64,000 nucleotides of DNA from CAZYTM01 sp964649725. GTDB lineage: Bacteria > Desulfobacterota > Desulfuromonadia > Geobacterales > Geobacteraceae. Where the stretch lies: assembly GCA_964649725.1 (NCBI GenBank), contig CAZYTM010000010.1, positions 1 to 64,000 of the forward strand, written 5' to 3'. Of this stretch, positions 18,098-29,845 are shown one piece after another. Under the pieces are notes generated by a model. That model saw nothing but the letters and a program-made list of their open reading frames with translations. It did not search any database and had not been told where the DNA came from. Within the stretch, counting starts at the first letter, position 1; every line of letters starts with the position of its first letter. The translations under genes were made by a program, and so were the position numbers.

Positions 18098-18778
18098 TCA
18101 GAGGGGGACGGTCATGCTGCCTGGGGAGGGAATCAGCTGACTGAAATAGAGTATCGAGGTGAAGTGCGGGGACGGGGCAGGTGTGACAGAGGAGCTGAAG
18201 CGGCTGACATAGATAAGATATCTGATCCCGTAAAGAGCGGCGGTACTGAGGTTGGTTTCGCTGTCTTCGCCGAGCATTGTCCGGGATGGTTCATAGGCGA
18301 CTTTTTCCTGCAGCTTGTCCCAGAATGCCGGGTCCTCCTTTGGTAGTCCCAGATCATGGGCCGAGACTATCCCGTTGAATTTCGGTCCGAGACGGGTCTT
18401 TCTCATTTTGAGTTGCAGGGTCTTGCCATGGGCATTGGTGACCAGCCATATCTGCTTTTTATGTTGGGCCAGGAAGGAGAGGAACTCCAGGACTCCAGGG
18501 TGGACAGCTATCAGATGTTCCACCTCAAGCTTGAGGAGCGGGATGTCGAGGCCGATTCGCTCTGACCAGTAATCCAGGTCGGTCCAGTTGAGGGTCTGTT
18601 CCTGGGAGCGGAAGAGCTCGTAGAGCATCTCTTTAGCCTCGACCAGCGGCATCTGGAACTTGCGGGAATATGTCCTTGGAACATGCTCCAGCCAGAAGTG
18701 GTCGTCGAAATGGCGATCGAGCAGTGTGCCGTCCATATCGAGGAGGACGGTATCTATGGTTTGCCAGTCGATGATCAT
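18098..18778 (-). CDS. HAD-family nucleotidase, YrfG-like
   Basis: 226 residues. HAD motif I is DTVLLDMDGTLLD, motif II is WLVTNAHGKT, and the acidic motif is MLGEDSETNLSTA. The pattern (FDDHFWLEHVP, NWTDLDYWSE, GLDIPLLK) closely follows E. coli YrfG, a GMP/IMP 5'-nucleotidase. A cytoplasmic nucleotide phosphatase is the best guess. It lies between hom and thrC, 46 bases downstream of thrC on the same strand, but no link to threonine synthesis is evident. Confidence 0.85.
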   Translation of the reverse strand: MIIDWQTIDTVLLDMDGTLLDRHFDDHFWLEHVPRTYSRKFQMPLVEAKEMLYELFRSQEQTLNWTDLDYWSERIGLDIPLLKLEVEHLIAVHPGVLEFLSFLAQHKKQIWLVTNAHGKTLQLKMRKTRLGPKFNGIVSAHDLGLPKEDPAFWDKLQEKVAYEPSRTMLGEDSETNLSTAALYGIRYLIYVSRFSSSVTPAPSPHFTSILYFSQLIPSPGSMTVPL

Positions 18779-18824
18779 CGTGGCTTAAAACATGTAGGGA
18801 GAAAGATTGTCAGGTTGAATCGGG

Positions 18825-20210
18825 TCAGCATGCGCGCTGCTCGATAAAGGCCTTGATCGTCTCCAGATCGGCTTCAAGTATTGCACAGCGGCTCGGCAGT
18901 CTGTCGATACCGGCCAGCGATGGAGGATAGGGGGGGACTATACCGGTGGCCCGCTCAACCGCTTCGCTGAATTTGGCCGGATGGGCCGTGGCGAGACAGA
19001 CCGGAGTGGCGTCTGCGGCTACCAGCTGCTGGGCGGCACATACTCCGACAGCGGTATGCGGGTCAAGCAGGTAACCGGTCTTCTCCCTGAACTGAGCTAT
19101 GGTCTCCAGGGTCTCTGCCTGATTTACCGAACAGGAGAGGAAATCATCACGTACCCGGGAGAGTTCCGCCGGGGAGAATCTGATTCGACCGGTTTCGGCC
19201 AGCTGGGTAAAGGCACCTCTCACCCGGGCCGGATCTTCATCGTACAGGTAGAAGAGATAACGCTCGAAATTGGAAGCAAGCTGGATATCCATGGAAGGGG
19301 AGACGGTCGACACCACGTCGCCGAGAGAATAGTCCCCGGCATTGATAAAACGGGTCAGGATGTTGTTCTCGTTGGTGGCGAGGATAAGTTTTTCTATAGG
19401 GAGTCCCATCCGTTTTGCCACATAGCCGGCAAAGATGTCGCCGAAATTGCCGGTCGGTACCGAGAAGACTATATTGGCGCCGCCATTGTCAGCCACGCGG
19501 AACCAGGCGTAGAAGTAGTAGACCACCTGGGCCAGGACCCTTGCCCAGTTGATGGAGTTGACCGCACCCAGGGAATATCTCTTCTTGAAGGGGAGATCGT
19601 TGAAGAGGGATTTGACAATATTCTGGCAATCGTCAAAGGTCCCTTTTGCTGCGATATTGTGGACATTGGCATCAATGACCGTGGTCATCTGCAGTTCCTG
19701 GATGGGAGAGGTCTTCAGATGGGGGTGGAGGATGAAGATGTTAATGTTCTCTTTCCCTCGTACCCCGTAGATGGCAGCGCTGCCTGTATCACCTGAGGTT
19801 GCGCCGACGATGTTCATCCTTTCCCCACGTTCCTTGAGGAGATACTCGAAGAGGTTGCCAAGGAATTGCAGCGCCACATCTTTAAAAGCGAGGGTCGGGC
19901 CATGGAACAGTTCGAGGATGTAGACCCCGTCCTCTCTTACAACAGGGGTAATCTCCCTGTTCTCAAAGCTTGCATAGGAGCGATTGATCAGGCTCTGCAG
20001 CTCTTCTGCAGGGATGTCGGTGGCATAGAGCGATATAATGGCAAGTGCCAGCTCTTGATAGGAAAGGGTTTGCCAGGCAGCCAGAGTCGCAGGTGCAATG
20101 GCCGGTATATGCTCCGGAAGGAGCAGGCCGCCGTCGGTGGCAAGCCCCATCATGACGGCCTCTTTGAAATTGATCGGTGTGATTTCTCCTCTTGTACTAA
20201 TATATTTCAT
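18825..20210 (-). CDS. thrC: Threonine synthase
   Basis: 461 residues from ATG at 20210 (MKYISTRGEI, the usual N-terminus). Lys110 in PTLAFKDVALQF is the PLP-binding lysine, and GATSGDTGSAA is the phosphate-binding loop. The enzyme converts O-phosphohomoserine to threonine, the last step after hom. Length and the FNDLPFKKRYSLGAVNSINWARVLAQ segment match the long class of threonine synthase. A TTG at 20222 gives four more residues, but AAAGGA abuts it. Confidence 0.96.
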   Translation of the reverse strand: MKYISTRGEITPINFKEAVMMGLATDGGLLLPEHIPAIAPATLAAWQTLSYQELALAIISLYATDIPAEELQSLINRSYASFENREITPVVREDGVYILELFHGPTLAFKDVALQFLGNLFEYLLKERGERMNIVGATSGDTGSAAIYGVRGKENINIFILHPHLKTSPIQELQMTTVIDANVHNIAAKGTFDDCQNIVKSLFNDLPFKKRYSLGAVNSINWARVLAQVVYYFYAWFRVADNGGANIVFSVPTGNFGDIFAGYVAKRMGLPIEKLILATNENNILTRFINAGDYSLGDVVSTVSPSMDIQLASNFERYLFYLYDEDPARVRGAFTQLAETGRIRFSPAELSRVRDDFLSCSVNQAETLETIAQFREKTGYLLDPHTAVGVCAAQQLVAADATPVCLATAHPAKFSEAVERATGIVPPYPPSLAGIDRLPSRCAILEADLETIKAFIEQRAC

Positions 20211-20378
20211 GATTGGCAACAATCCTTTTTATGTATTATATTGACTGAGGTTTGCATCTTACCAGCAACGCCGGCAAAAGTGAAGTGGTTTGCACATTAG
20301 TCTGTCATGCAGATGCATGCTGGCAGCGTGCTGAAATATGATACACTGCTTAAAACTGATATGTCGAGGTCGTAACTT

Positions 20379-21320
20379 ATGGAACTTACGCATCGGGATG
20401 AAATGCTGAATCTGCTTGACCAGATGGCAAGCCGATATCTGCAAGGGAAGGCGCGGGCAATCAGGCTGTCGCTTATCGCGCTCTTAAGTGGAGGCCATCT
20501 GCTCATTGAGGATGTCCCTGGTCTTGGTAAAACCACTCTGGCACTTGCCCTTTCCAGGGTGCTTGGGGTGTCGTTCGGGCGGATTCAGTGCACCAGTGAC
20601 CTGCTCCCGTCCGACATAACCGGAGTTACGATCTTCAGCCGCGAGGAGAGCAGTTTCAAGTTCATCAAGGGGCCGGTATTCAATAACATAGTGCTGGTGG
20701 ATGAGATCAACCGGGCCATGCCCAAAACTCAGAGTGCGCTGCTGGAAGCCATGGAGGAGCGCCGTGTTACGGTCGACGGGGTGACCTACCCGTTACCGGA
20801 ACCGTTTCTGGTTATCGCCACCCAGAATCCTCTGGAGCAGGTCGGCACCTATCCTTTGCCAGAGTCACAACTGGACCGTTTTCTGGTACGTAGCGGCATC
20901 GGATATCCACCGGAAGAGATTGAACGTGCCATCATCCGTTACGGCAGTATCAGGGATGATATCAAATCGATCAAGCCGCTGGTGACTGCGGAAACTATTC
21001 TGGCGGCACGAGAGGCTGTCAGGGAGCAGGTATTCCTCTCCGACAAGGTTGTCGGTTATATATATTCGATTGTTGCGGCCAGTCGCAACCATCCGTTAAT
21101 CCTCTCCGGACTTTCGACCCGTGGTGCTATCAATATGGCTGATGCGGCGAGGGTAAATGCATATTTCGAGGGGCGTGACTATGTTGCTCCTGATGATGTG
21201 AAAAATATCGCCGTCCCGGTCGGTGCCCATCGGCTCATTTGCCGTAACGAACAGGAAGGGGTGGATAAGGAGGAGCTGTTACGAAACATTCTCGCTTCAG
21301 TCCCGGTGCCGCTGGTATAA
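20379..21320 (+). CDS. MoxR-type AAA+ ATPase
   Basis: 313 residues. Walker A GLGKTT at 48-53, Walker B VLVDEINRAMPKTQSALLEAMEE, sensor 1 IATQNPLEQ and an AAA lid are present. MoxR ATPases act as chaperones that mature partner enzymes or metal-binding proteins. The gene starts the MoxR-DUF58-transglutaminase trio, a widespread arrangement whose substrate is mostly unknown. The DUF58 gene overlaps its 3' end. Confidence 0.93.
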   Translation: MELTHRDEMLNLLDQMASRYLQGKARAIRLSLIALLSGGHLLIEDVPGLGKTTLALALSRVLGVSFGRIQCTSDLLPSDITGVTIFSREESSFKFIKGPVFNNIVLVDEINRAMPKTQSALLEAMEERRVTVDGVTYPLPEPFLVIATQNPLEQVGTYPLPESQLDRFLVRSGIGYPPEEIERAIIRYGSIRDDIKSIKPLVTAETILAAREAVREQVFLSDKVVGYIYSIVAASRNHPLILSGLSTRGAINMADAARVNAYFEGRDYVAPDDVKNIAVPVGAHRLICRNEQEGVDKEELLRNILASVPVPLV

Positions 21321-22183
21321 CAATCACCAAGGCAGGGGCTTTCTATATTGCTGCAACGCTATTGCTCGGTTTTGCCGCTGTAAATACCGGCAACAATCTC
21401 CTCTTCCTTATTGTCTCTGCACTGTTGGCATTCATGTCTGTCACCGGCGTCACTGGCTGGCTGAATATCCGTAGTCTCAAGGTAGAGACATTTTTCCCTG
21501 ACGAAATCTATGCAGGTTTGCCGACTCTGATCGTAATAGAGTTGAAAAATATCAAGAGGTATTTCCCTTCCTTTCTGCTCAGGCTTTCTGCCGGTGAAGA
21601 AAAGGTAGTTGTCCCGATAATCGGACGAGCAGGCCAGGAGAGATTTACCCTGCTCTACCGTTTCCCTGAACGTGGACCGTTCAGCTTCACAAAAATAACG
21701 GTCTGCTCCTCTTTCCCGGTCAATTTTTTCGTCCGCTGTTGTATTGTTGCGGCTGAGGAAAAGTGTCTGGTTTTCCCTGCCCCCCGACCTGGCGCAATAA
21801 ACATAGTATCTTCTGGACGTGACCGGCGCGGCCAGCCGTTTGAAGGAGGTTCCGGGCAGGATGGCGATATAGAAAAAATCGGGAATTATACCGGGATGGA
21901 GCCGTTCAAGCTCATCCACTGGCGATTGACAGCCAAGCATGATGAACTCAAGGTCAAAGAATTGGGGATTACAAGCCAGGAGCCGGTACTCATTGATGTT
22001 GCTGAAGATGCCGGCAGTGTAATGGAAGAGCGACTTGGCAACGCTGTCTATCACCTTAACCGGCTGCTCCGGGCAGGTCATCCGGTCGGTCTCAGGATCG
22101 GGCAGAAAATCATCCCCCCTGCGGCGACTCGTACCCACCGACTAAGCTTATTGTCGGAGCTGGCTCTATATGGCAAAATTTAG
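21281..22183 (+). CDS. DUF58 membrane protein, probably with a non-standard ACG start
   Basis: About 300 residues. Two N-terminal membrane segments include LLLGFAAVNTGNNLLFL, and the C-terminal DUF58 region has FEGGSGQDGDIEKIGNY...KLIHWRLTAKHDELKVKE. The family N-terminus (ITITKAGAFYIAATLLLG) is encoded upstream of the first standard start (TTG 21362), which would cut into the first membrane helix. Between the in-frame stop (21266) and 21362 there is no ATG, GTG or TTG. AAGGAGGAG at 21267-21275 sits five bases before an in-frame ACG at 21281. It overlaps moxR by 40 bases and the transglutaminase by 14. DUF58 proteins usually work with MoxR and TgpA-like transglutaminases. The start is inference; the gene identity is firm. 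Confidence 0.85.
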   Translation, partial: TKHSRFSPGAAGITITKAGAFYIAATLLLGFAAVNTGNNLLFLIVSALLAFMSVTGVTGWLNIRSLKVETFFPDEIYAGLPTLIVIELKNIKRYFPSFLLRLSAGEEKVVVPIIGRAGQERFTLLYRFPERGPFSFTKITVCSSFPVNFFVRCCIVAAEEKCLVFPAPRPGAINIVSSGRDRRGQPFEGGSGQDGDIEKIGNYTGMEPFKLIHWRLTAKHDELKVKELGITSQEPVLIDVAEDAGSVMEERLGNAVYHLNRLLRAGHPVGLRIGQKIIPPAATRTHRLSLLSELALYGKI

Positions 22184-24089
22184 CTTTATTCTCGCTCTGC
22201 TGGCATATGCCAGCGCCTTGCTCGGTTTTGCACCGCTCTGGCCTTACCTTGAACCTTTGGCCAGACTTCTGTTCATGCTCGGTTTCGCTGGTGGGGTTAT
22301 CAGCGACAAGAGTGGCAGGACAATGCCGGCATGGCTTATAACATCCTTGTCTGTACTGATCTTCTGCTATTATGCAATACAGGTTAATAGTAACAATCTG
22401 GTTGGACCGGCAGTCAACCTGCTGGTTGTACTTCTGTCAGTGCGGCTGGTGAGCGGCAAGTCACCACGTGATCTGCTGCAGATTTTTGCGCTGTCACTAT
22501 TGACGCTGGCAGCTTATTCCCTCTACAACGTCGAAGCAATATTCATAGTCTATTTCATTGTCCAGTATTTTATCGTCGCTGTTGCTCTGGTCTTGCTGGC
22601 ATATACATCTTCCGGAGAGAATCTGCAGATAAGTAGCGCGGCGCTACGCAAAATTATGACAATGGCGCTTCTGGTCCCTCTGTTGTCATTACCTCTGCTC
22701 CTCATGTTCTTCCTTATCCTCCCCAGGACCCAGTTCCCTCTCTGGAATGCCCTTGTCGGAGCCTCAATGGCAACAACAGGTTATACGGATAAGGTTGAAC
22801 CTGGCAGTTCATCTTATGTGGCGGCGGCAAAACAGGTGGTGTTCCGTGCCTCCATGCATAGGGTGTCACGTAATGAGCTTTACTGGCGTGGCACTGTTCT
22901 CAACAGCTATAACGGCAAGGCCTGGGTGCGTGGTACAGTCCCGGCAGGAGAGGAATCTCTCCCTGGTAATGGGCGAATTATCCAACAGATAATATATCCT
23001 GAGCCTGGCCGGACCAATTATATGTTTACCCTTAATGTTCCGCGACAGGTGATCGGCGTCAGGAATATTCCTGCAGGTGACCTGGTCTTCTTCAGGAGGT
23101 ACGGGCCTGGCAGTGGTGGCCGTTACCGCTATGACGTTTTCTCGGCACTGCTGGCACCAATTGAGGTTAAAGCCGGTATTGACCGGAATTACTACCTCGA
23201 TTTGCCAGGTAACTTCTCGCCTCGGATGCAGCAACTGGGTAGAGTCCTTGCTGCTGTTCCCGGCGAAAAGGAGAAGTTGGAGCGACTCAAGGAGTTGCTG
23301 ACCGATTTTGCTATAAAATATGCCACTACTGATCTTCCTCAGGGTGACGACCCTCTTGACGAGTTCCTGTTTGATAAAAAACGTGGTCATTGCGAATTCT
23401 TTGCCTCGGCAACGGCGGTTCTGTTACGTATGGCAGGGATACCTGCCCGCTTGGTAGGAGGTTATTACGGTGGGTCCTACAATGAGTATGGTGGCTATTA
23501 TATTGTCAGCGAAGATATGGCACACGTATGGGTGGAAGCTTATCTTGCGGGGATTGGCTGGGTATCGGTTGACCCTACCAGTTGGGCGGTCAATTATGCA
23601 CCAGTAACTGATCAAGAGGGAAAGAGCAAGATCAGGCTGCTCATGTCGGCGCTTGATGCGGCCAGCTACTTCTGGAATATAACCGTGATTAACTATGATC
23701 TGGAGCGACAGATACATATTTTCAGCCAGGCTGGCGGCTTTTTACGCGAGACCGGCTGGTCGTTTCGTCTCCCCAAAGCAGATATTCTGTTCTGGCTGTT
23801 ATCGATATCGGCGCTGATATCGATCTGGAAAGGGAGGCACTGGCTGGCCGTCACTCGCGAAGAGTTTTTGCTTATGAGGTTCAGGCAGCGGCTCAGAAAG
23901 ATCCATAGCGAGGAATTCGACTCTTCAGTCGGTTTGCATGAGTTGGCTGAAAGAGTCGATGCTCCAGCGGTTTGTGAATTTGTAGAAGAGTACGGCAAGA
24001 TCATCTATCGCGACCGGAGATTGACCAATATTGAGTTCAGGAGGCTGCTCAGGATTGTCAATCGGATAGGGGTGACGAAAGAGTACTAA
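22170..24089 (+). CDS. Membrane transglutaminase-like protein (TgpA type)
   Basis: 639 residues. About six membrane helices span 1-190, a periplasmic transglutaminase core lies at about 250-500, and a final helix near 530 leads to a short cytoplasmic tail. The catalytic triad is visible as Cys408 (RGHCEFFASATAVLLRMAGIPARLVGG), His452 (MAHVWVEAY) and Asp468 (VSVDPTSW). TgpA of Pseudomonas is an essential member whose substrate is unknown. It overlaps the DUF58 gene, so all three genes of the trio are translationally linked. Confidence 0.92.
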   Translation: MAKFSFILALLAYASALLGFAPLWPYLEPLARLLFMLGFAGGVISDKSGRTMPAWLITSLSVLIFCYYAIQVNSNNLVGPAVNLLVVLLSVRLVSGKSPRDLLQIFALSLLTLAAYSLYNVEAIFIVYFIVQYFIVAVALVLLAYTSSGENLQISSAALRKIMTMALLVPLLSLPLLLMFFLILPRTQFPLWNALVGASMATTGYTDKVEPGSSSYVAAAKQVVFRASMHRVSRNELYWRGTVLNSYNGKAWVRGTVPAGEESLPGNGRIIQQIIYPEPGRTNYMFTLNVPRQVIGVRNIPAGDLVFFRRYGPGSGGRYRYDVFSALLAPIEVKAGIDRNYYLDLPGNFSPRMQQLGRVLAAVPGEKEKLERLKELLTDFAIKYATTDLPQGDDPLDEFLFDKKRGHCEFFASATAVLLRMAGIPARLVGGYYGGSYNEYGGYYIVSEDMAHVWVEAYLAGIGWVSVDPTSWAVNYAPVTDQEGKSKIRLLMSALDAASYFWNITVINYDLERQIHIFSQAGGFLRETGWSFRLPKADILFWLLSISALISIWKGRHWLAVTREEFLLMRFRQRLRKIHSEEFDSSVGLHELAERVDAPAVCEFVEEYGKIIYRDRRLTNIEFRRLLRIVNRIGVTKEY

Positions 24090-24196
24090 CCATGCAAGAG
24101 TGCGGCTTATTGTGACAATTCAATAACCTTGACATGCCCTGGTGATTCCATTAATCTTACACTATTTATTTTTAGCGCTCTCTGGATAAGGGAAGG

Positions 24197-26449
24197 TTGG
24201 CTGGCAACTTGAGTTCCCGTAAAGACAAAATACTTGAAAGTGCCCAGAAATTCATTGCCAAGGGGCAGATTGACAAGGCCATCAAGGATTATCAACAGGT
24301 AATAGCGATTGATCCTGCTGATATACGCCATAGACAGCGCCTTGCCGAATTGTATGTCAAGGTTGCGATGAAGGCGGAGGCGATTACAGAATATGGTGTG
24401 ATCGGCAAGTATTATGCCGATAATTCCTATTTTCTGAAGGCGATAGCTGTTTACAAGCAGATACAGAAGCTTAACCCTGATGATGTCACTACCACGCTGA
24501 TGCTGGGGGAGCTGAACGCCAAACAGGGGCTGGTTGGCAATGCTCTGGCTGAATTCAGCACCGCTTTTTCCTATTATGAAAAGAATGACAATAAGGCCGA
24601 TGCCCTCAAAGTTCTCGAGCAGATGCTTGCGGTTGACCCGGAGAATCTTAACACCCAACTGAGATTCGCGGAAACTCACTTTGCCCTGGGCATGGTAGAG
24701 AAGGCATATGATGAATTTACCCAGTTGGCCCATCTGCTCCAGAAGCGCGGCGACGAATCGGCCTTTAACGGTGTATCCAGCCGGATTCAACAACTATTTC
24801 CGGAGAAGAAGGATTTCCTGCTCGACCTGCTGGCAGCCCAGATAGCCAAAGGTGGGGGGCGGCAGTGCATCCCGAGGCTCAAGGAGATATTGACTGCGGA
24901 TAAGCAGAATCAGCGGGCCTGGACGTTATTACTGGAAGCGCTTCAGGGTGCTGGTGATAAAGCCGGCATGCTTGCCGCAAGCCAGCAGATGGTGGCAATA
25001 TTCCCAAAGCTGCCTGAACCGCGACTGGTGATTATCGAAGAGGCTGTTGCGACCGGGAACCGGGATGATGCACTGATTGAGTTGCGAAAACATTTTGCAC
25101 CGCTGCTTGCCAATGGATTATTGGCACAACTGGAAAGATATTTTGAATCCCTGTTAAACATCAATCCTGATGATAGTGAGGTGTTACAGGGGTTTGCTAA
25201 TCTCTACGAATCTGCAGGAGAGAGTGCCAAGCTGGCAGGGATAAAGGCACGACTGGAGCAGTTAACGCGACAATCTGCAGTTGAAGATTCGTCTCCCCCT
25301 ATAGAAGAGTTGCAGGTCGCATCAACGGAACCGGTAGAGGTTGCTGCTGCAGAGGAAGAGGAAACAGCTCCCCAATCAGCACCTGAGCCGGAGTGGGAAG
25401 AAGAGATCGAACTCTCGCTCGTTGAAGAAGGTGAAGAGTCTGATCAGCAGTCAGAATCGACTTTAACCCCAGCCGCAGAGCCTGAACTTCCGGCTGAGCA
25501 TGCTTTGTCTGATGATGAAATGCTCGAGGTGAAAAGTTCGGCACTGGTTGCTGAGCCTGAGGTGGCAACAGACTCTGAAGATAGTCGGCAACCAGAAGAT
25601 GGATATGTGTTTCTCGAAGTGGAGACCGGGCCGGAAATTACTGCCCTGCTCATTGCCAACATGGAACAGACTGCAGATAGAAGCGATGCAGAAGTAGTCC
25701 CGACTGGTGAAGAGCTCGACCTTGATCTGGATGATGATTCAGGGGAACCGCTCGACCTAGGCGAAGAGCTGTTTTCGCCAGAGTATGTTGCAGAATCCCC
25801 TGCGGAAAATGCGACAGCCACGGTGCAGGAAGATATTCAAACAGCTCCCGATGGCGCAGATTCAGGTAACAATGAACCGTTGTTCGGTGACGATGATCTG
25901 CTTGATTTCGGTGCCGAGCTCTTCCCTGAAGAGCCGCAGACTCATCAGGCTAAGGTGGTCGCGACCGAAAAATACAGCCTTGATGGTCTCTTCTCGCAGT
26001 TCAAGGATGGTCTCGATCGTCAGGTCGAAAAGGGTGATACGGAAACCCATTTCGATCTCGGCATTGCATACAAGGAGATGGGGCTTTATGATGATGCCAT
26101 AGCCGAATTTCAGGTGGCTGCAGCTGATCCGCACCGGCAGGTCGATTGTCTGACACTGCAGGGGTTGTGCTACCAGGAGAAGGGTAATTTTGCCCAGGCC
26201 GAGGCAGTTTTCAATAAAGCATTGGCACTTGCTGATTTGCCGCAGGAAGGGTTGTTGAGCATCAATTATGAATTGGGGCAGCTTTATGAGATGTCAGGCC
26301 GTACTGCCGAGGCAATTTCTATCTTTACCAATGTCTGCAAGATTGATCCGGATTATCGTGACGTCAGCACTAAACTGGTGAACCTGGGTGGTGCAGCGTC
26401 AGGAGTTGACCTTGAAGAGGTTGAACTGGTAGAGGTTGATGCCGATTAA
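24197..26449 (+). CDS. TPR protein with long acidic linker
   Basis: 750 residues without signal peptide or membrane helix, so probably cytoplasmic. TPR-like repeats fill about 1-350 (for example AIKDYQQVIAIDPAD, AIAVYKQIQKLNPDD). Residues about 365-595 are very rich in Glu and Asp and low in complexity. A second TPR block covers about 610-735 (AIAEFQVAAADPHRQV, AEAISIFTNVCKIDPDY). The TTG start at 24197 follows AAGGGAAGG, and a stop lies just upstream. It is probably a scaffold for protein assembly; no specific function is recognised. The preceding transglutaminase gene ends 107 bases upstream. Confidence 0.8.
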   Translation: MAGNLSSRKDKILESAQKFIAKGQIDKAIKDYQQVIAIDPADIRHRQRLAELYVKVAMKAEAITEYGVIGKYYADNSYFLKAIAVYKQIQKLNPDDVTTTLMLGELNAKQGLVGNALAEFSTAFSYYEKNDNKADALKVLEQMLAVDPENLNTQLRFAETHFALGMVEKAYDEFTQLAHLLQKRGDESAFNGVSSRIQQLFPEKKDFLLDLLAAQIAKGGGRQCIPRLKEILTADKQNQRAWTLLLEALQGAGDKAGMLAASQQMVAIFPKLPEPRLVIIEEAVATGNRDDALIELRKHFAPLLANGLLAQLERYFESLLNINPDDSEVLQGFANLYESAGESAKLAGIKARLEQLTRQSAVEDSSPPIEELQVASTEPVEVAAAEEEETAPQSAPEPEWEEEIELSLVEEGEESDQQSESTLTPAAEPELPAEHALSDDEMLEVKSSALVAEPEVATDSEDSRQPEDGYVFLEVETGPEITALLIANMEQTADRSDAEVVPTGEELDLDLDDDSGEPLDLGEELFSPEYVAESPAENATATVQEDIQTAPDGADSGNNEPLFGDDDLLDFGAELFPEEPQTHQAKVVATEKYSLDGLFSQFKDGLDRQVEKGDTETHFDLGIAYKEMGLYDDAIAEFQVAAADPHRQVDCLTLQGLCYQEKGNFAQAEAVFNKALALADLPQEGLLSINYELGQLYEMSGRTAEAISIFTNVCKIDPDYRDVSTKLVNLGGAASGVDLEEVELVEVDAD

Positions 26450-26465
26450 CAGGATGGACATGGAG

Positions 26466-27155
26466 TCAATTCTGCTTTGCCGGCCTAAGCAGGTTCAGTG
26501 GTGCATTGAAGCGGAGTGGTGCAACAAACAGCTCTCCCTGGTAGGAATCTGGCAGAACGGGTAGACCTGTTATCTTAGTCAAGGTTTTAAGCAAAGCCTG
26601 ATCATCATTCCTGCTGCCGGAACTCTGCAGAAGTCTGATATCGATTACTTCGCCATTTCTGGCGATCAGCATATTGACCATGATTGCCCTTGCCGGGGTT
26701 TTATATGTTTGCCGTTCCTGCCACCATCTGCTGTTCACCTCTTTGAGTAACTGCAGGTAGTATTCTCTTAGATCATCCCGCAAAGTCTCGCCATCTCCCA
26801 GACTGCTGAAAAAACCGTTCGTCAATCCAAATCCGATAGAATTATGGTCAAAACTGACAATATTATTTTGCATTCCCCCCTCTGCCCCTGACAGAGGATT
26901 CTCTGGTGCTGCAGAATCGGGTGACGAAGATTCCAGAGCAGGTTCTGGGTAGTCGAGCGACGTAGGGACGGTATTGGCGACAACCTGACCATTTGTGGCT
27001 GCCGGTTCTGCCAGCAGCATTTCGATGTTACTGACAGGTAAGCCGGCAGCAAGATGTTGCGGTGAATTATTCAGGATGAACATGACAATGATGTGCAGGG
27101 TAATGGAGATAAATATCATTGTGCGAAATGGTGAAAATAATGTAGCAGTCTGCAC
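26466..27155 (-). CDS. TonB C-terminal-like protein
   Basis: 229 residues. One N-terminal membrane anchor (about 11-29, MIFISITLHIIVMFIL) is followed by a proline- and serine-rich periplasmic linker and a C-terminal domain (about 140-229) with NGEVIDIRLLQSSGSRNDDQALLKTL, the usual TonB/TolA-type fold signature. TonB-like proteins pass inner-membrane energy to outer-membrane receptors. No ExbB/ExbD or receptor gene is nearby, so a partner cannot be named. It is convergent with the TPR gene, 16 bases apart. Confidence 0.8.
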   Translation of the reverse strand: MQTATLFSPFRTMIFISITLHIIVMFILNNSPQHLAAGLPVSNIEMLLAEPAATNGQVVANTVPTSLDYPEPALESSSPDSAAPENPLSGAEGGMQNNIVSFDHNSIGFGLTNGFFSSLGDGETLRDDLREYYLQLLKEVNSRWWQERQTYKTPARAIMVNMLIARNGEVIDIRLLQSSGSRNDDQALLKTLTKITGLPVLPDSYQGELFVAPLRFNAPLNLLRPAKQN

Positions 27156-27223
27156 GGATTACACCCTTTGATTGGGAGATTGGACTGATAATAGCAGAAA
27201 AGAGAGCACCCCTGCAATAATAG

Positions 27224-27251
27224 AAAAAGGGCCGATGCTCTGGCCCTTTTT
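27224..27251 (-). terminator. Intrinsic terminator after maeB
   Basis: AAAAAGGGCC and GGCCCTTTTT form a perfect 10-pair stem with an 8-base loop. It follows the maeB stop on the minus strand by about 30 bases. Confidence 0.9.
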
Positions 27252-27281
27252 CATACATCAGTCAATAACGTAAATTTGAGG

Positions 27282-29537
<2,256 letters not shown>

Positions 29538-29845
29538 AATCTCCTCCTCTTTTTTAGTGCATATTTAGTATTGATAAAAAAATGTTTTGTCGGTCGAAAG
29601 TTTTTTAGCAGACGTCAAATGCACTATATATTTAGTGTTTTAACAACAGTAGCCCGTTTTTAGTCTGGTTGTCAAGTATTTAATATGGGTAAAATATACA
29701 GCCATTTTACAGCGGTCAAGTTTTATTGGTTGTAAAATTAGCGTTTCATGATAATAATCTTTGACATATTCAAACTACAGCATTTGACCACAGAGTTGGC
29801 ACTTATAGTTCATCAGCCGACTCAGTTCAGTGAGGAGTAACTGCA
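29538..29845. other. Divergent promoter region between maeB and the HIT gene
   Basis: 308 bases, AT-rich. It contains a near-palindrome CACTATATATTTAGTG (29622-29637) and a related AGTGCATATTTAGTA (29556-29570), which share ATATTTAGT and flank the likely maeB start region. A TTGACA at 29761 has no matching -10 at normal spacing. A TGGCAC near 29798 lacks the -12 element of a sigma54 promoter. No RNA gene is seen. Confidence 0.4.

Noticed and set aside
29790..29830. Sigma54 promoter upstream of the HIT gene
   Set aside because: TGGCAC is present, but the TTGC element expected at -12 is missing at the right distance.
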